From assembly GCA_029062165.1 (NCBI GenBank), contig JAIDQQ010000052.1:24434-67511 (forward strand): 43,078 nt of DNA, given 5' to 3'. The stretch is from Ruminococcus sp. (GTDB lineage Bacteria; Bacillota; Clostridia; Oscillospirales; Ruminococcaceae). Under the pieces are notes generated by a model. The model was not told the DNA's origin and did no database searches. It saw only the letters and a program-made list of their open reading frames with translations. The translations under genes were made by a program, and so were the position numbers. Shown here in pieces: positions 17,130 through 25,577 of the stretch; the first letter of the stretch is position 1; each line of letters starts with the position of its first letter.

Positions 17130-17159
17130 AGTATAACATAAAAATGTACCGTTTGTCAA
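17130..17159 (-). promoter_or_regulatory. Promoter of the lipoprotein gene
   Basis: TTGACA, 18 bases, TATACT on the minus strand. Confidence 0.75.
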
Positions 17160-17164
17160 GACAA

Positions 17165-17198
17165 AAATAAACAGTCCCACGTATGAGACTGTTTATTT
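17165..17198 (-). terminator. Terminator of the ferredoxin gene
   Basis: A perfect 12-bp stem (17165-17176 with 17187-17198) with a 10-base loop, followed by Ts on the minus strand. Confidence 0.85.
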
Positions 17199-17214
17199 GA
17201 AATAAATCTTGAAA

Positions 17215-17385
17215 TTATTCAGCTACAGGAGCGGAAACAGGACAAACACCTGCACAGGCACCGCATTCAACACAAGCGTCAGCGTCGATAACGTATTTTC
17301 CGTCGCCCTCTGAAATAGCGTCTACAGGACATTCACCAGCACAAGCACCACAACTTATGCAGTCATCATTGATAATGTATGCCAT
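17215..17385 (-). CDS. 2[4Fe-4S] ferredoxin
   Basis: A 56-residue clostridial-type ferredoxin carrying two clusters for low-potential electron transfer in anaerobic metabolism. Both CxxCxxCxxxCP motifs are complete: CISCGACAGECP and CVECGACAGVCP, with the usual internal pseudo-symmetry. The start at 17385 follows GGAGGTGC with 11-base spacing. It has its own promoter and a strong terminator, so it is transcribed alone. Confidence 0.95.
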   Translation of the reverse strand: MAYIINDDCISCGACAGECPVDAISEGDGKYVIDADACVECGACAGVCPVSAPVAE

Positions 17386-17418
17386 AATAAAAAGCACCTC
17401 CGTAAATTTGTTGAGTAC

Positions 17419-17447
17419 ATTATATCATATTATAAGAAAAAAGTCAA
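17419..17447 (-). promoter_or_regulatory. Ferredoxin promoter, overlapping the upstream stop codon
   Basis: TTGACT, 17 bases, TATAAT on the minus strand. The TGA inside TTGACT (17444-17446) is the stop codon of the O-antigen-ligase-like gene. Confidence 0.85.
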
Positions 17448-18886
17448 GCCTTTTTTGTTAGTAACTGATTACTCTTTTCACTGCACGAGGACATAAGCAA
17501 TCCCGAAACAGTCCAGAAAACAGGCGAGAATGTTATATTACTGCACCCGACAAAGAATATAATTATTCCGCATACGGACATCATGAACGTACAGACCGTA
17601 TTTTCCGACGGCGATTTTTTCATTTTTCTTAAACCGGCAGTCAGTACGGAACATAGAATCAGAACAAGGGCTATCAGCGACGGTATACCACGAGTACCGG
17701 CAGTATAGAGATATTCATTGTAGACCTTATCGAAAGTATTCATATTAAGTGCTATGATGTCGCTTATATCGGCTGTTTCAGGGTCAATACCACCGTTTGT
17801 ATATAGTTGAGGATATACAAGCTGGTCTTCGCCCGTACCGGTCAGCGGATATTTCTTTATTATGTCGACGGTTTTATTGTTAAGGTATTTATATACTTCA
17901 ACGGTATCGGACAGATTGAGATTATCGGGTGAACAGTTACCGCTTGCGGAAAGTCTCATATAGGAATCAGCCCACCATATTGTATTACCGTCATAAAGTC
18001 TGTAAGAGGAAATATTACCTATAATTCCGGCATTTACTATAATTACTGCAATAATCGCCGGAAGTACTCCCGAAAGTAACGCCAAAAGTCTTATTTTCAG
18101 AGTTTTTTTAATAAATATACCTGCTCCGGTGGAAAGTAGTACGGCTATAACGATTCCGGTTATGCCCATAAGCGAATACGTGAACATCATCACGAACGAA
18201 CACAGACACGCACTTATTATACTGAAAATACGACGTTTTTTGTTGTCAGTGAGTATAGCTGTTACAAGTGATGCCGTAAGTACAAGACTTAAAACCATTG
18301 CAAGAAATACCGGCGACTGTGCCAGACCACTTGAAGCATTTATTTTAGTCGTTATAGAAGCGTACTGATAATGACTTAATTTTCCGGTGAAAACCTGTAA
18401 AAGACCGACGATACTATGTAACAGTCCGGAAGCTATTACAGAATTTATAATTATATTTACTGCTTTTTCACGTCTGACCGACATAGCTGTTATAAAGAAT
18501 CCGGCATAGAATATTATCGCCAGAAGACCTTCACCACGTCCGGAGAATCCGTAAAATGATACACTCACGGAATACGAGTTAATCAGGGAAATAATTCCCC
18601 ATATAATCATGAAAACAAATCCCCATACAGATAGATTTTTAAAATCTATGTACTTCTTCATTATGCCGATAAGTGCCAGTATCATACATATTACGCCCGA
18701 AACTGCCAGTCCGCCGGATACTATCGAATAGGAAAGTTTATCTATAAATTCCGGAATTACTGCAAATACTGCCGTTGTGAAACACATAAGTGAAAGTCCG
18801 TAAGAGGCAAGCTGTGAATATTTTTCTTCCGTCATATTCAGGATAAAATTTGACTTTTCACTTGAATTGAACAATTGTTTTGACAT
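17444..18886 (-). CDS. O-antigen ligase/polymerase-like membrane protein
   Basis: A 480-residue protein with about ten or more membrane helices. The layout fits the Wzy/WaaL superfamily: several N-terminal helices, GFSGRGEGLLAIIFYAGFF, a large outside loop at about 290-375 with WWADSYMRL and YPLTGTGEDQLVYPQLY, then more helices. Such proteins polymerise or ligate surface glycans. It starts 15 bases after the M6 protease gene stops, so the two are probably one transcript, which would join glycan assembly and a secreted protease. Confidence 0.78.
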   Translation of the reverse strand: MSKQLFNSSEKSNFILNMTEEKYSQLASYGLSLMCFTTAVFAVIPEFIDKLSYSIVSGGLAVSGVICMILALIGIMKKYIDFKNLSVWGFVFMIIWGIISLINSYSVSVSFYGFSGRGEGLLAIIFYAGFFITAMSVRREKAVNIIINSVIASGLLHSIVGLLQVFTGKLSHYQYASITTKINASSGLAQSPVFLAMVLSLVLTASLVTAILTDNKKRRIFSIISACLCSFVMMFTYSLMGITGIVIAVLLSTGAGIFIKKTLKIRLLALLSGVLPAIIAVIIVNAGIIGNISSYRLYDGNTIWWADSYMRLSASGNCSPDNLNLSDTVEVYKYLNNKTVDIIKKYPLTGTGEDQLVYPQLYTNGGIDPETADISDIIALNMNTFDKVYNEYLYTAGTRGIPSLIALVLILCSVLTAGLRKMKKSPSENTVCTFMMSVCGIIIFFVGCSNITFSPVFWTVSGLLMSSCSEKSNQLLTKKA

Positions 18887-18901
18887 TATATCTGCCTTTC
18901 G

Positions 18902-20683
18902 TTATTTTTCCGATACAGTTATTATACAACTGTCGTCGTCCATGCTGTCGACGCTTATTTTCAGACCGGTATCAACTGTCTGTGTACCGTCTTCGGCGTA
19001 CCACTTGAAACCGGAAATATTACTGTCTATAACGTCACCGGCATGATAGAGATTATCTGTTTCGGTATCGTCTATAATGCGTATGAAACGTCTACCAGCA
19101 TCGTTGTTGGTAGCTTCATTTTCACCGCTTGCGTATTTCCAGTATTTCCAGCCGATATTGTCGCTTACAGTTCCTTCAACGTGGAAAACTCTTACACCTG
19201 CTCCGGAAGTTCTCCACCAGTAGTCTTTTTTCAGACGACTGTTATTTACGTCAAGGGTAGTATATTCAAGTATAAGAAATTCCGAATAGTAATTGTTTTC
19301 GAGTTTTCCGCACGGAATTATAATACAGTTGCCGTTTTCTTTCTGAGCGTTGTTAAGTGTATAGGACTGCGTTTTAGTAGTCGGGTCATATATGGAGACC
19401 TGTTCACGCTTATACCAGCCGAGCATTAATTTTGAAACGGCTGAAAAATCGGCGTTGGTTTCGTCCATCATCTCGTAACCGGCTGAACCGTGCAGACCCT
19501 CAAAATCTTTTTCGCCGTTGTAGAGGTAGTAGTCAGGAAGTCCCATACAGTGACCTGTTTCGTGCAGATAACTGCTTGTGAAGTTCTTGTAATCTGATTT
19601 ACTTTCTATCTGGGCATTTCCGACAATAACGTGACCTATTGACATATCGTCAACTTTGAAGTCCGGATTTCCGCCATACTGACCAGCAGCAGGCCACCAG
19701 TTATCGTCACCGGCGGCAGCAGGTACAGAAATAAGTGTTGAATCTATTACACTATCGCCATTGCCGTCAAATATTGTGAAGTCTTCGCTGTCTCTGAAAG
19801 CGTCAAATATTTCGTTTATAAGGTTTACGTGATATATGTCGCCCTCGTATGCCGATTTGTTTTCCTTGGTGGTATAGCGGAAAACTTTTCCGCTTATATT
19901 GAGACTTCCTTTAGAGGAACGTTTATAGAATGCCGACAGACTTTCAAACGGATAGTTTTTACTGGAAGTATCTTCCGAACCGAATACAGCTTTTTCTATT
20001 TCTGCTGTAGTAGGTTCGTATGTGTAGGGACAATCCGGAAAATCAACATAGAATACTACCATTGAGGCGTTATTCTGTGAGGGCATAGAGCCATACAGTT
20101 CTTTTACAGGAGCTTCAATAAATTCAAATGCCGTTGTGGAAGTCGTCGTCGTAATATCCGTGGAAGATGTGTTTGTTGTAAGAGATGTTGACGTAAGCGA
20201 AGTAGAAACGGCAGACGACGTTGAAGAGGAAGTAGAAGCGGTAGTAGTGGAAGTTGTTGACGTTTCTGTAGTGGATTCTGTAGTAGTGGTTTCGGTTTCG
20301 TCGTTCCATATATATACAGGGTCACTCCACTGGTTTATGATGTACTTACGCATAAGAAGCAGGTCAAAAATATCCGTTCTGCCGTCCTGATTTATGTCTG
20401 ATGTCTGAAGATATTCAAGAGAATTGTCCGCCTCACTGCCGTTTATGGAGTAAAAATGGTCTTTTACGTTGTAGGCGTTTTCGGAAGTAAGCTGTACCTT
20501 TGCGAGAATATACTTTGACATAAGGAGCAGGTCTGCAATACTTACATGAAAATCGTTGTTGAGGTCACCCATGTAACCAATATGTACCCATTCGGCAGAG
20601 GCAGGCATGGAAACAAGACACGTCGGGATTGAAAGTGCGGTAATGAGTGCAATAAGTTTACGTCGGAAAGATTTTTTTTTCAT
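18902..20683 (-). CDS. Secreted M6-type metalloprotease with N-terminal dockerin
   Basis: A 593-residue protein: signal peptide (about 1-30), then a dockerin (about 36-122) with two calcium-loop repeats, GDLNNDFHVSIADLLLMSKY and DINQDGRTDIFDLLLMRKY. A Thr/Ser linker (about 130-186) and a protease domain follow. The zinc site HETGHCMGLPD begins at His 374 and fits HExxHxxGxxD of the M6 (immune inhibitor A-like) family. The dockerin implies attachment to a scaffoldin, so this may be a cellulosomal peptidase. N-terminal dockerins are less usual than C-terminal ones. It may share a transcript with the gene after it. Confidence 0.88.
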   Translation of the reverse strand: MKKKSFRRKLIALITALSIPTCLVSMPASAEWVHIGYMGDLNNDFHVSIADLLLMSKYILAKVQLTSENAYNVKDHFYSINGSEADNSLEYLQTSDINQDGRTDIFDLLLMRKYIINQWSDPVYIWNDETETTTTESTTETSTTSTTTASTSSSTSSAVSTSLTSTSLTTNTSSTDITTTTSTTAFEFIEAPVKELYGSMPSQNNASMVVFYVDFPDCPYTYEPTTAEIEKAVFGSEDTSSKNYPFESLSAFYKRSSKGSLNISGKVFRYTTKENKSAYEGDIYHVNLINEIFDAFRDSEDFTIFDGNGDSVIDSTLISVPAAAGDDNWWPAAGQYGGNPDFKVDDMSIGHVIVGNAQIESKSDYKNFTSSYLHETGHCMGLPDYYLYNGEKDFEGLHGSAGYEMMDETNADFSAVSKLMLGWYKREQVSIYDPTTKTQSYTLNNAQKENGNCIIIPCGKLENNYYSEFLILEYTTLDVNNSRLKKDYWWRTSGAGVRVFHVEGTVSDNIGWKYWKYASGENEATNNDAGRRFIRIIDDTETDNLYHAGDVIDSNISGFKWYAEDGTQTVDTGLKISVDSMDDDSCIITVSEK

Positions 20684-20705
20684 AATAACATCTCCTTTTT
20701 TAAAA

Positions 20706-20736
20706 AAACTGCGGTAGAAAAAAACTTCCGCAGTTT
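20706..20736 (-). terminator. Terminator of rny
   Basis: AAACTGCGG (20706-20714) and CCGCAGTTT (20728-20736) form a 9-bp stem followed by Ts on the minus strand. It lies 22 bases before the M6 protease start, and no clear promoter fits between them. Confidence 0.8.
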
Positions 20737-20781
20737 AAGAATTATCAGCCGGAAATTCTGTACGGCTGTATTATGTCGGTA

Positions 20782-22392
20782 TTATTTAGCGTAGTCAGAA
20801 ACTCTGCTTTCACGGATAAGATTTACTTTAATCTGTCCGGGATAGTCCATTTCATTTTCTATCTGCTGTGCAATCTGTCTGGCAACGAGTACCATTTTTT
20901 CATCATTGATAATTTCAGGAACTACCATAATTCTGACTTCACGTCCTGCCTGTACGGCATAACACTTTTCAACGCCCTCATAGGAAGTGCAGATTTCCTC
21001 AAGTTTCTGAAGTCTCTTTATGTAGCTTTCGTAATTTTCACTTCTTGCCCCTGGTCTTGCGGCGGAAATAGCGTCTGCCGCCTGTACTATACAGGCAATT
21101 ACAGTTTTCGGTTCAACGTCATTGTGATGCGCCTCTATGGCATTAAGGATAATAGGGTTTTCATTGTATTTTTTGCAGACGTCTACACCTATCTGAACGT
21201 GTGAACCCTCTATTTCAGCTGTAAGGGCTTTGCCTATATCGTGGAGAAGTCCGGCACGTCTTGCGGTGTTGGCGTCAACGCCGAGTTCTGAAGCAAGTAC
21301 TCCGCAGAGTTTGGAGACTTCAATGGAGTGGTCAAGAACATTCTGTCTGTAACTGGTACGGAATTTAAGTCTTCCGATAAGTTTTATAAGTTCGTGATTC
21401 AGACCGTGTACATTTGTTTCAATAACGGCACGTTCGCCCTCTTGTTTTATACGGTATTCAACTTCACGTTTAGCCTTGTCAACCATTTCTTCAATGCGGG
21501 TAGGGTGGATACGTCCGTCGGCAATAAGTTTTTCAAGAGCTATACGGGCGATTTCACGGCGGACTTGGTCAAAACATGAAAGAGTGATAGCTTCCGGAGT
21601 ATCGTCAATGATGAGGTCAACGCCGGTGAGAGTTTCAAGAGTACGGATATTTCTGCCTTCACGTCCTATAATTCTGCCTTTCATTTCGTCATTAGGGAGC
21701 GGAACGACTGAAACAGCGGTTTCGGAAACCTGGTCAGAGGCTACTTTTGCAATAGCAAGTGAAATATAACTGCGTGCCTTTTCCTGACATTCATCTTTAA
21801 TCTGCTGTTCATAGCTTGCAACCTTTACGGCTTTTTCGTGAATGAGGTCATCTTCAAGTGTGGAAATTATATATTCCTTAGCCTGTTCTCTTGTGAACTG
21901 TGAAATTTTTTCAAGCACTTCCATCTGACCGTTTTTAATAGTTTCGGCTTCTTTGAGTTTTTCGTCAGCGGACTTGATTTTCTGATTGAGGGTTTCTTCT
22001 TTTCTTTCGAGATTATCAGTTTTCTTGTCAAGATTTTCTTCTTTCTGCTGTACACGCCTTTCCTGTCGTGACAATTCTGCTCTACGTTCTTTTATTTCAT
22101 TTTCTGCTTCATTGCGGAGTTTATGGATTTCGTCCTTAGCTTCCACGAGAGCAGACTTTCTCTTATTATCGGCGTCCTTTTCCGCATCTTCTATAATGCG
22201 TTCCGCCTCTTTGATAATTTGTTCCGCCTGTTTTTCGGCTGAGCCGGTCAGGGATTCGGCTTGTTGTTTACGCTGTTCGATACCTGCATCAACGCCCTTC
22301 TTGAATGCCTTACTGTTTACGATAACTCCGGCAACAACTGCACCTACAACGAGGGCAACAATAATAAGGACAATAGAAATAGTCAAGTTCAT
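20782..22392 (-). CDS. rny: Ribonuclease Y
   Basis: A 536-residue membrane-anchored endonuclease that starts bulk mRNA decay in Firmicutes. A single N-terminal helix ([21 protein letters not shown]) is followed by a long charged coiled coil (about 30-200), a KH domain with [15 protein letters not shown], and an HD domain with GLLHDIGKA carrying the metal-binding His-Asp. ATG at 22392 is preferred over TTG at 22401, which would sit only two bases from AAGGAGG (22404-22410). A consensus promoter lies about 240 bases upstream, implying a long leader. Confidence 0.95.
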   Translation of the reverse strand: MNLTISIVLIIVALVVGAVVAGVIVNSKAFKKGVDAGIEQRKQQAESLTGSAEKQAEQIIKEAERIIEDAEKDADNKRKSALVEAKDEIHKLRNEAENEIKERRAELSRQERRVQQKEENLDKKTDNLERKEETLNQKIKSADEKLKEAETIKNGQMEVLEKISQFTREQAKEYIISTLEDDLIHEKAVKVASYEQQIKDECQEKARSYISLAIAKVASDQVSETAVSVVPLPNDEMKGRIIGREGRNIRTLETLTGVDLIIDDTPEAITLSCFDQVRREIARIALEKLIADGRIHPTRIEEMVDKAKREVEYRIKQEGERAVIETNVHGLNHELIKLIGRLKFRTSYRQNVLDHSIEVSKLCGVLASELGVDANTARRAGLLHDIGKALTAEIEGSHVQIGVDVCKKYNENPIILNAIEAHHNDVEPKTVIACIVQAADAISAARPGARSENYESYIKRLQKLEEICTSYEGVEKCYAVQAGREVRIMVVPEIINDEKMVLVARQIAQQIENEMDYPGQIKVNLIRESRVSDYAK

Positions 22393-22622
22393 ACAGTGCA
22401 ATACCTCCTTTAAATAATGATTAATAATCTTGTATCATATAATCTGATTACTACTTAAAGGCGGTAGGTGCCACATTTATTTTATTCATTTGTCAAAATA
22501 TATTATTAATAGAAAAAATAAGAATGTTTTTTCTGTATCTTTAATCGGAAACACTTTTAAGTTAATGATTTAAAACAAAGCTGCACATACTGCCCGAAGT
22601 AATATTCTGCAAATAAATACAA
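22393..22622 (-). promoter_or_regulatory. Long 5' leader of rny
   Basis: This stretch lies between the inferred transcription start near 22623 and the rny start codon. It has no open frame longer than a few codons. It contains a possible hairpin with a TTCG loop near its 5' end and an A/T-only stem near 22510-22533. No known riboswitch class was recognised. Together with 22623-22806 it makes up the largest gene-free gap of the window. Confidence 0.5.
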
Positions 22623-22629
22623 CATAATA

Positions 22630-22658
22630 ATTATATACTTTTTCGGGCATTATGTCAA
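22630..22658 (-). promoter_or_regulatory. Consensus promoter upstream of rny
   Basis: TTGACA, 17 bases, TATAAT on the minus strand, an exact match to consensus. Confidence 0.85.
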
Positions 22659-22719
22659 TAGATTTTTATTGAATAATTTATTAAATTGTGAACAAATTGT
22701 AAATATTTCACCTTACTAC

Positions 22720-22749
22720 TTGACTTTACACACCGAAAAGTTATATACT
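22720..22749 (+). promoter_or_regulatory. htpG promoter
   Basis: TTGACT, 18 bases, TATACT; a TATATA two bases earlier gives 16-base spacing. The CIRCE operator begins four bases after the -10 box. Confidence 0.8.
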
Positions 22750-22753
22750 GGTT

Positions 22754-22780
22754 TTAGCACTCAAAGAGACAGAGTGCTAA
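22754..22780 (+). promoter_or_regulatory. CIRCE operator (HrcA site) of htpG
   Basis: TTAGCACTC, 9 bases, GAGTGCTAA is an exact CIRCE inverted repeat. HrcA binds CIRCE to repress chaperone genes until protein misfolding titrates it. The position covers the transcription start of htpG. Confidence 0.95.
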
Positions 22781-22806
22781 AAATCTTACAGGAGATGTTT
22801 TTTTCA

Positions 22807-24705
22807 ATGGAAACTAAACAGTTTAAAGCAGAATCAAAAAGACTGCTGGAAATGATGATTCATTCAATCTATACGCATAAGGAAATTTTTTTAAGGGAAC
22901 TTATTTCCAATGCAAGCGACGCTATAGACAAACTTTATTTCAAGTCCCTTACAGATGACAAAGTAGGGCTTAATAAGGAAGATTTTGCTATATGGCTTAC
23001 GGCTGACAAGGATACACGTACACTTAAAATAACCGATAACGGCATAGGCATGACCGAAGAAGAACTTGAAAATAATCTCGGTACAATCGCTAACAGTGGT
23101 TCACTGAAATTCAAGAACGAAAACAAACTTGACGACGACAATCAGATTATAGGACAGTTTGGTGTAGGATTCTATTCTGCATTCATGGTAGCGAAGAAAG
23201 TTACAGTTATTTCAAAGGCTTACGGTAGCGACAAGGCATATAAATGGGAATCCGAAGGCGTTGACGGCTATACGATAACAGAAGCCGACAAAACAAGTGC
23301 CGGTACTGAAATTATCCTTGAAATGCTTGAAGATACCGACGACGAAAAATATACAGATTTCCTTGACCAGTACAGACTTAAATCACTTGTAAAGAAGTAT
23401 TCTGATTATATAAGATTCCCTGTTAAAATGGAAATGCTTCACAGCAGACCGGTTGAAAAATCCGACGACGATGAAAACAAAGAACCTGAATACGAAGATT
23501 ACATTGAGGTTGAAACTCTCAACAGCATGACACCTCTGTGGAAGAAGAACAAGTCTGAACTAAAGGAAGAAGACTATAAGCATTTCTATACGGAAAAATT
23601 CTATGATTACAGTGAGCCTCTCCGTTATGCACACGTAAAGAACGAAGGTAACGCAAATTATAACGCCTTACTGTACGTACCGTCAAAAGCTCCGTTTGAT
23701 TTCTATTCAAAGGAGTTTGAAAAAGGTTTACAGTTATATTCAAACGGCGTACTGATAATGGACAAGTGTTCTGACCTGCTCCCCGATTATTTCGGATTCG
23801 TCAAGGGTCTTGTAGATTCCGAAGACCTCTCACTTAATATTTCCCGTGAGATGCTCCAGCATGACAGACAGTTGAAAGTTATTGCAAAGAGTATCGAAAA
23901 GACTATAAATTCCGAACTCAAGAAGATGCTGAAAAATGACCGTGAAAATTATGAAAAATTCTGGGAAGCATTCGGCTTGCAACTGAAATACGGTATATAC
24001 AGCGATTACGGTATGAACAAGGAAAAATTACAGGATTTACTGATGTTCACATCATCTAAGGAAAAGAAACTTGTTACTCTTGACGAATATGTTACAGGAA
24101 TGCGTGAGGAACAGAAATTCATATACTACGCAACCGGTGACAGCATAGAGCGAATAGAACAGTTACCGCAGACTGAACTCGTAAAGGATAACGGTTTTGA
24201 GATACTGTATCTTACGGATAACATTGACGAATTTGCAATAAAGACACTCATGAAGTACAAGGACAAGGAATTTAAATCTGTATCGGCAGACGATTTAGGT
24301 CTTGAAAATACCGAAAAACAGGAAGAAATCAAGGCTAAGGAAGAGGAAAACGCCGATTTGTTGAAAGAACTTTCCGAAGCATTAGAGGGTAAAGTTGCAA
24401 AGGTAATACTTTCACAGAGACTTAAAACGCACCCTGTATGTCTTACAAGTGAGGGTGAAATATCTCTTGAAATGGAAAAAGTTCTTAACTCCATGCCGAA
24501 CGGTCAGAAGATAACAGCACAGCGAGTACTTGAAATAAATCCGGAACACGAAATATTCGGCAAACTCCAGACAATGAGTACCACCGGCGATAAGGAAAAA
24601 ATAAGTAAGTACGCAAAATTACTGTATAGTCAGGCGTTACTGATAGAGGGTATGGCTATTGAAAATCCTGTTGAATTTTCAAATCTCATCTGCGAACTTA
24701 TGTAA
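22807..24705 (+). CDS. htpG: Hsp90 chaperone HtpG
   Basis: A 632-residue ATP-dependent chaperone. The N-terminal ATPase domain shows [27 protein letters not shown] and [14 protein letters not shown]; the middle domain has the expected [11 protein letters not shown], and a shorter C-terminal dimerisation region follows. ATG at 22807 (residues [11 protein letters not shown]) is chosen because it matches the family N-terminus and follows GGAG at 22791-22794; a frame open from 22669 would run through the promoter and CIRCE. Expression should respond to heat through HrcA. Confidence 0.97.
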   Translation: METKQFKAESKRLLEMMIHSIYTHKEIFLRELISNASDAIDKLYFKSLTDDKVGLNKEDFAIWLTADKDTRTLKITDNGIGMTEEELENNLGTIANSGSLKFKNENKLDDDNQIIGQFGVGFYSAFMVAKKVTVISKAYGSDKAYKWESEGVDGYTITEADKTSAGTEIILEMLEDTDDEKYTDFLDQYRLKSLVKKYSDYIRFPVKMEMLHSRPVEKSDDDENKEPEYEDYIEVETLNSMTPLWKKNKSELKEEDYKHFYTEKFYDYSEPLRYAHVKNEGNANYNALLYVPSKAPFDFYSKEFEKGLQLYSNGVLIMDKCSDLLPDYFGFVKGLVDSEDLSLNISREMLQHDRQLKVIAKSIEKTINSELKKMLKNDRENYEKFWEAFGLQLKYGIYSDYGMNKEKLQDLLMFTSSKEKKLVTLDEYVTGMREEQKFIYYATGDSIERIEQLPQTELVKDNGFEILYLTDNIDEFAIKTLMKYKDKEFKSVSADDLGLENTEKQEEIKAKEEENADLLKELSEALEGKVAKVILSQRLKTHPVCLTSEGEISLEMEKVLNSMPNGQKITAQRVLEINPEHEIFGKLQTMSTTGDKEKISKYAKLLYSQALLIEGMAIENPVEFSNLICELM

Positions 24706-24733
24706 AAAATAATTTCCATAAAATAAATTAATG

Positions 24734-24770
24734 CCCGAAAGTAATTTTTTAAACAGCTTTCGGGATTATT
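24734..24770. terminator. Terminator of htpG
   Basis: CCCGAAAG (24734-24741) pairs with CTTTCGGG (24757-24764), followed by a T-rich run. It can also end the small minus-strand gene just to its right. Confidence 0.8.
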
Positions 24771-24926
24771 TTATTTATTTTGCAATAATTTACTATAAAT
24801 ATATCTGCCGGTTAAAAAGAAACACAGTTCAAAAACAGAAGAAATCAGCATAACAATGTATCCTGTTTTTGTAATTTTTCCGTCTTCGGTTCTTAAATCG
24901 TTTTCTTTTCCTAAGAATTTAATCAT
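24771..24926 (-). CDS. 51-residue single-helix membrane protein
   Basis: A short open frame with strong local signals. ATG at 24926 is preceded by AGAGGTG, and a perfect consensus promoter lies about 35 bases further upstream. The protein begins MIKFLGKENDLRTEDGK, has one hydrophobic helix (about 22-42, GYIVMLISSVFELCFFL) and a short basic tail ending KLLQNK. The charge pattern suggests an N-terminus outside or a weak anchor. Not recognised; it could be a regulatory small membrane protein. It stops just before the htpG terminator, converging with htpG. Confidence 0.72.
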   Translation of the reverse strand: MIKFLGKENDLRTEDGKITKTGYIVMLISSVFELCFFLTGRYIYSKLLQNK

Positions 24927-24961
24927 AATAACACCTCTGAATTTCACTTTATTTTACTGAA

Positions 24962-24990
24962 ATTATACATCAAAAAAAATGTTATGTCAA
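24962..24990 (-). promoter_or_regulatory. Consensus promoter of the 51-residue protein gene
   Basis: TTGACA, 17 bases, TATAAT on the minus strand, exact consensus. Confidence 0.88.
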
Positions 24991-25030
24991 TAGAAACGCT
25001 GATTAACACACGATACGCAAAAAATTAAAA

Positions 25031-25050
25031 GGGACGGTTTAAACCGTCCC
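25031..25050 (-). terminator. Terminator after the 166-residue protein gene
   Basis: A perfect 20-base palindrome (GGGACGGTTT and its complement) followed by TTTTAATTTTT on the minus strand. It separates this unit from the 51-residue protein gene. Confidence 0.85.
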
Positions 25051-25057
25051 ATGTTTT

Positions 25058-25558
25058 TTATTTTTCTGAATTAAGATTTTTAATTTTTCTCCACTTTTCA
25101 TAAAGTTTTTCAGTAAGTGGTGAAATATGTGATTTTGTCATATAATGCCAGTCACTGCGGAAAGGTTTAGAGGCAACCATATCAATATCCTGTTTGTCGT
25201 AATAGAAATACGGACTACATTCTCCGAGAAGCAGTGTATCCGGATATTTCTGCATATATGCAATAGTAATCTCCAGTAGCAAATCGGAATTAACAATATC
25301 GTCATCATCATAGACCGCATCAAAGAAAATCTCTCTGTAATATATCCCAAATGGTTCAGGATATTCGTCTTCCTCTGCCGTTTCAACATACACACGGATT
25401 CCCTCTGAACGATTACGCTTCCAAAGATATAGCGTTGTTGCATTTTCATAGTCAATATGAATATCAAGTGATTCAACAAGTTCTGCAAATTCACGGACAA
25501 CCTCTGCATTTGTACGCTTCGGGATATATTTGCGGTCATAATACATACTGCTACCCAT
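25058..25558 (-). CDS. Acidic soluble protein of unknown function
   Basis: A 166-residue protein, not recognised. It has no signal peptide or membrane helix. It is rich in Tyr, Asp and Glu, with an acidic patch YDDDDIVNSDLLLEITIAY near the middle. The mixed alpha/beta pattern could suit an immunity-type or SUKH-like fold, but no signature supports that. The GTG/ATG region MGSSMYY follows AGGGAG by about 7 bases. It lies 19 bases after metG and probably shares its transcript. Confidence 0.6.
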   Translation of the reverse strand: MGSSMYYDRKYIPKRTNAEVVREFAELVESLDIHIDYENATTLYLWKRNRSEGIRVYVETAEEDEYPEPFGIYYREIFFDAVYDDDDIVNSDLLLEITIAYMQKYPDTLLLGECSPYFYYDKQDIDMVASKPFRSDWHYMTKSHISPLTEKLYEKWRKIKNLNSEK

Positions 25559-25577
25559 GTTGTTTCTCCCTGATTTT

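Noticed and set aside
20104..20390. Open frames on both strands over the Thr/Ser linker of the M6 protease
   Set aside because: They are composition artefacts of the linker and lack ribosome sites.
22591..22648. Inverted repeat GCCCGAA and TTCGGGC upstream of rny
   Set aside because: One arm lies in the promoter spacer and is not in the RNA; the arms are about 45 bases apart, so chance is likely.
22669..22806. N-terminal extension of htpG
   Set aside because: It would run through the promoter and CIRCE operator, and the family N-terminus matches ATG at 22807.
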